Positions 63,122 to 64,000 of a stretch of DNA of 64,000 nt are shown here, piece by piece. The notes under the pieces were generated by a model. It did not search any database and was not told the DNA's origin. It was given only the letters and a program-made list of their open reading frames with translations. Position 1 is the first letter of the stretch, and each line of letters starts with the position of its first letter. Position numbers and translations under genes: made by a program. The stretch comes from Lolliginicoccus suaedae (lineage in GTDB: Bacteria > Actinomycetota > Actinomycetes > Mycobacteriales > Mycobacteriaceae), in NCBI RefSeq assembly GCF_008312885.1, contig NZ_VSSO01000001.1, positions 806,001 to 870,000 of the forward strand, in the 5' to 3' direction.

Positions 63122-63887
63122 GCCAGGCCCGAGCGACGATCCGCGCGACGCGGAGGATCTGGCCTGGGCGCGGCGCCGCCACCCCGTCCTGCTGCTCGTC
63201 GGCTTCCTGTGCCTGCTCGTGCTGGTATTCGTCACCCCCATCTGGTGGTGGCTGCTGCCTGGCATGATCGTGCTGGTCGTGCTCCTCGCGCGCTGCGGCC
63301 GGGCGGGCACCTGGTTGGCGCTCGCCGCGCCATTCGCGGTGCTCGCTTTCCTCCTGCAAGGCATGTTCTATCCGGAAGGCGTCACCGAGCTGGCCAGTCT
63401 CGGGCCCGCCCGGGTGACCACCGAGGGCCTGGAGTTCGCGGCGCTGCTGAGCCTGCGCATCGGCACCAGCCTTGCCCTCTTCCTCGTGCTCGGCGCGGCC
63501 GTGACGCCCGCCCGGATGATGCCCGCGCTGACCAGTGTCGGGATGAGCCCGCGCGTCAGCTACATCGTCATGTCGAGCATTACCCTGGTTCCCGAGCTGC
63601 GCGCCCATGCCACCACCGTGCTCGATGCCCAGCGCGCGCGGGGGCTGCGCACCCGGGGCGGGCCGGTGCATCGCCTCCGGATCATCGCCGGAGTGGCATT
63701 GCCGGTGGTGCTGCGCATCATCGCGGATTCGGGCGAGAAGGCATTCATGCTCGAGCAGCGTGGCTTCGGGGCGGCGCGCCGGCCAACGACCTATCGGTCC
63801 CTCGAGTTTCCCCAGTGGGAACGGCTCGCGTGCGTGGTGCTGGTACTCCTGACCGTAACCCTGGCGATCGTGCTGGTGGCGGGATGA
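63114..63887 (+). CDS. ECF transporter T component
   Basis: The 257-residue membrane protein has about five helices and the two coupling helices with the A-R-G-type motifs that contact the ATPases: D-A-Q-R-A-R-G-L-R-T-R-G and L-E-Q-R-G-F-G-A. It starts at GTG 63114 and its TGA overlaps the next ATG. It links the S component with the ATPase that starts at 63884. It may be shared with other S subunits in the cell. Confidence 0.85.
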   Translation: MDEPGPSDDPRDAEDLAWARRRHPVLLLVGFLCLLVLVFVTPIWWWLLPGMIVLVVLLARCGRAGTWLALAAPFAVLAFLLQGMFYPEGVTELASLGPARVTTEGLEFAALLSLRIGTSLALFLVLGAAVTPARMMPALTSVGMSPRVSYIVMSSITLVPELRAHATTVLDAQRARGLRTRGGPVHRLRIIAGVALPVVLRIIADSGEKAFMLEQRGFGAARRPTTYRSLEFPQWERLACVVLVLLTVTLAIVLVAG

Positions 63888-64000
63888 CCGGGATGATTCG
63901 TGCGACGGGACTGTCCTATGAGTACTCCCACGCGGATGGGCCCACCCTCGACGATCTCGCGCTGAGCGTGGACAAGGGCAGCTGCACCGGGATCATCGGC
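63884..64000 (+). CDS. ECF transporter ATP-binding protein, 3' end outside window
   Basis: ATG 63884 overlaps the stop of the T component (ATGA). The 39 visible residues read as the first strands of an ABC ATPase (I-R-A-T-G-L-S-Y-E-Y ... L-D-D-L-A-L-S-V-D-K-G ... T-G-I-I-G); the window ends just before the Walker A loop. Position and sequence fit EcfA of the same importer. One or two ATPase domains may follow outside the window. Confidence 0.8.
   Translation, partial: MTGMIRATGLSYEYSHADGPTLDDLALSVDKGSCTGIIG

Overview
The window is high-GC DNA from an actinobacterium, most likely of the order Mycobacteriales. Three lines support this. mshC (mycothiol biosynthesis) sits next to an SCO1664-type protein and a DUF3090 protein. 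There is an F420-type (LLM) oxidoreductase, PAC2 and an IdeR/DtxR-like iron box. The gene order from trmI through the M20 dipeptidase follows, as I remember it, the Mycobacterium tuberculosis Rv2118c-Rv2141c block (trmI, recB-like, hisG/hisE, metH, PAC2, mshC, SCO1664-type, DUF3090, histidine phosphatase, uppP, a small conserved protein, lppL-like, pyrD, PEBP, M20). The genus cannot be fixed from the sequence alone.

Layout. 1-1.6 kb: the end of a VanY-type peptidase, a small membrane protein and a DUF952-cupin fusion. 1.7-9.4 kb: an apparent exopolysaccharide locus with a BcsB-like surface protein, a polytopic membrane protein, a processive GT2 synthase, a GT-C mannosyltransferase-like protein and a convergent GH5-like lipoprotein. 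9.4-16.8 kb: a small repeat protein, an Old Yellow Enzyme, a PAP2-diacylglycerol kinase fusion, a VOC protein, two SRPBCC proteins and a SNF2 helicase. 16.8-18.2 kb: an ArsR-ArsC fusion plus a second arsenate reductase. 18.2-20.8 kb: a permease and a DUF559 nuclease-like gene among copies of a dispersed 41-bp palindrome. 20.8-23.6 kb: patatin, trmI and a RecB-family nuclease. 23.6-28.9 kb: a TetR-controlled lipid-type operon (fatty acid hydroxylase, unknown, SDR, thioesterase) with a clear operator. 28.9-30.0 kb: hisE-hisG. 30.0-34.5 kb: four overlapping membrane signalling genes, two histidine-kinase-like proteins alternating with two apparently degenerate partners. 34.7-38.7 kb: an iron-siderophore ABC importer behind an IdeR-like box.

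38.7-55.5 kb is the conserved core: HAD-metH, PAC2, mshC, the SCO1664/DUF3090/phosphatase set, LLM-uppP, lppL-like, pyrD, PEBP and M20. A tRNA-Leu(GAG) with its own promoter and terminator follows at 55.6 kb. 56-60.4 kb holds a ribosome-hibernation-like protein, an atypical short-chain dehydrogenase, DUF2784 and two Acg-type nitroreductases. 60.5-64 kb is an operon of nucleoside hydrolase, voltage-sensor-like membrane protein and an ECF importer (S, T and the start of the ATPase), which runs off the window.

The points most worth following up are the kinase/pseudokinase quartet, the dispersed palindrome family (two copies of which bracket the DUF559 gene), the exopolysaccharide locus with a GH5-like protein lacking the usual catalytic-site Asn, the operator-controlled lipid operon, and the SDR with a zinc-ribbon-like segment and no YxxxK tyrosine.
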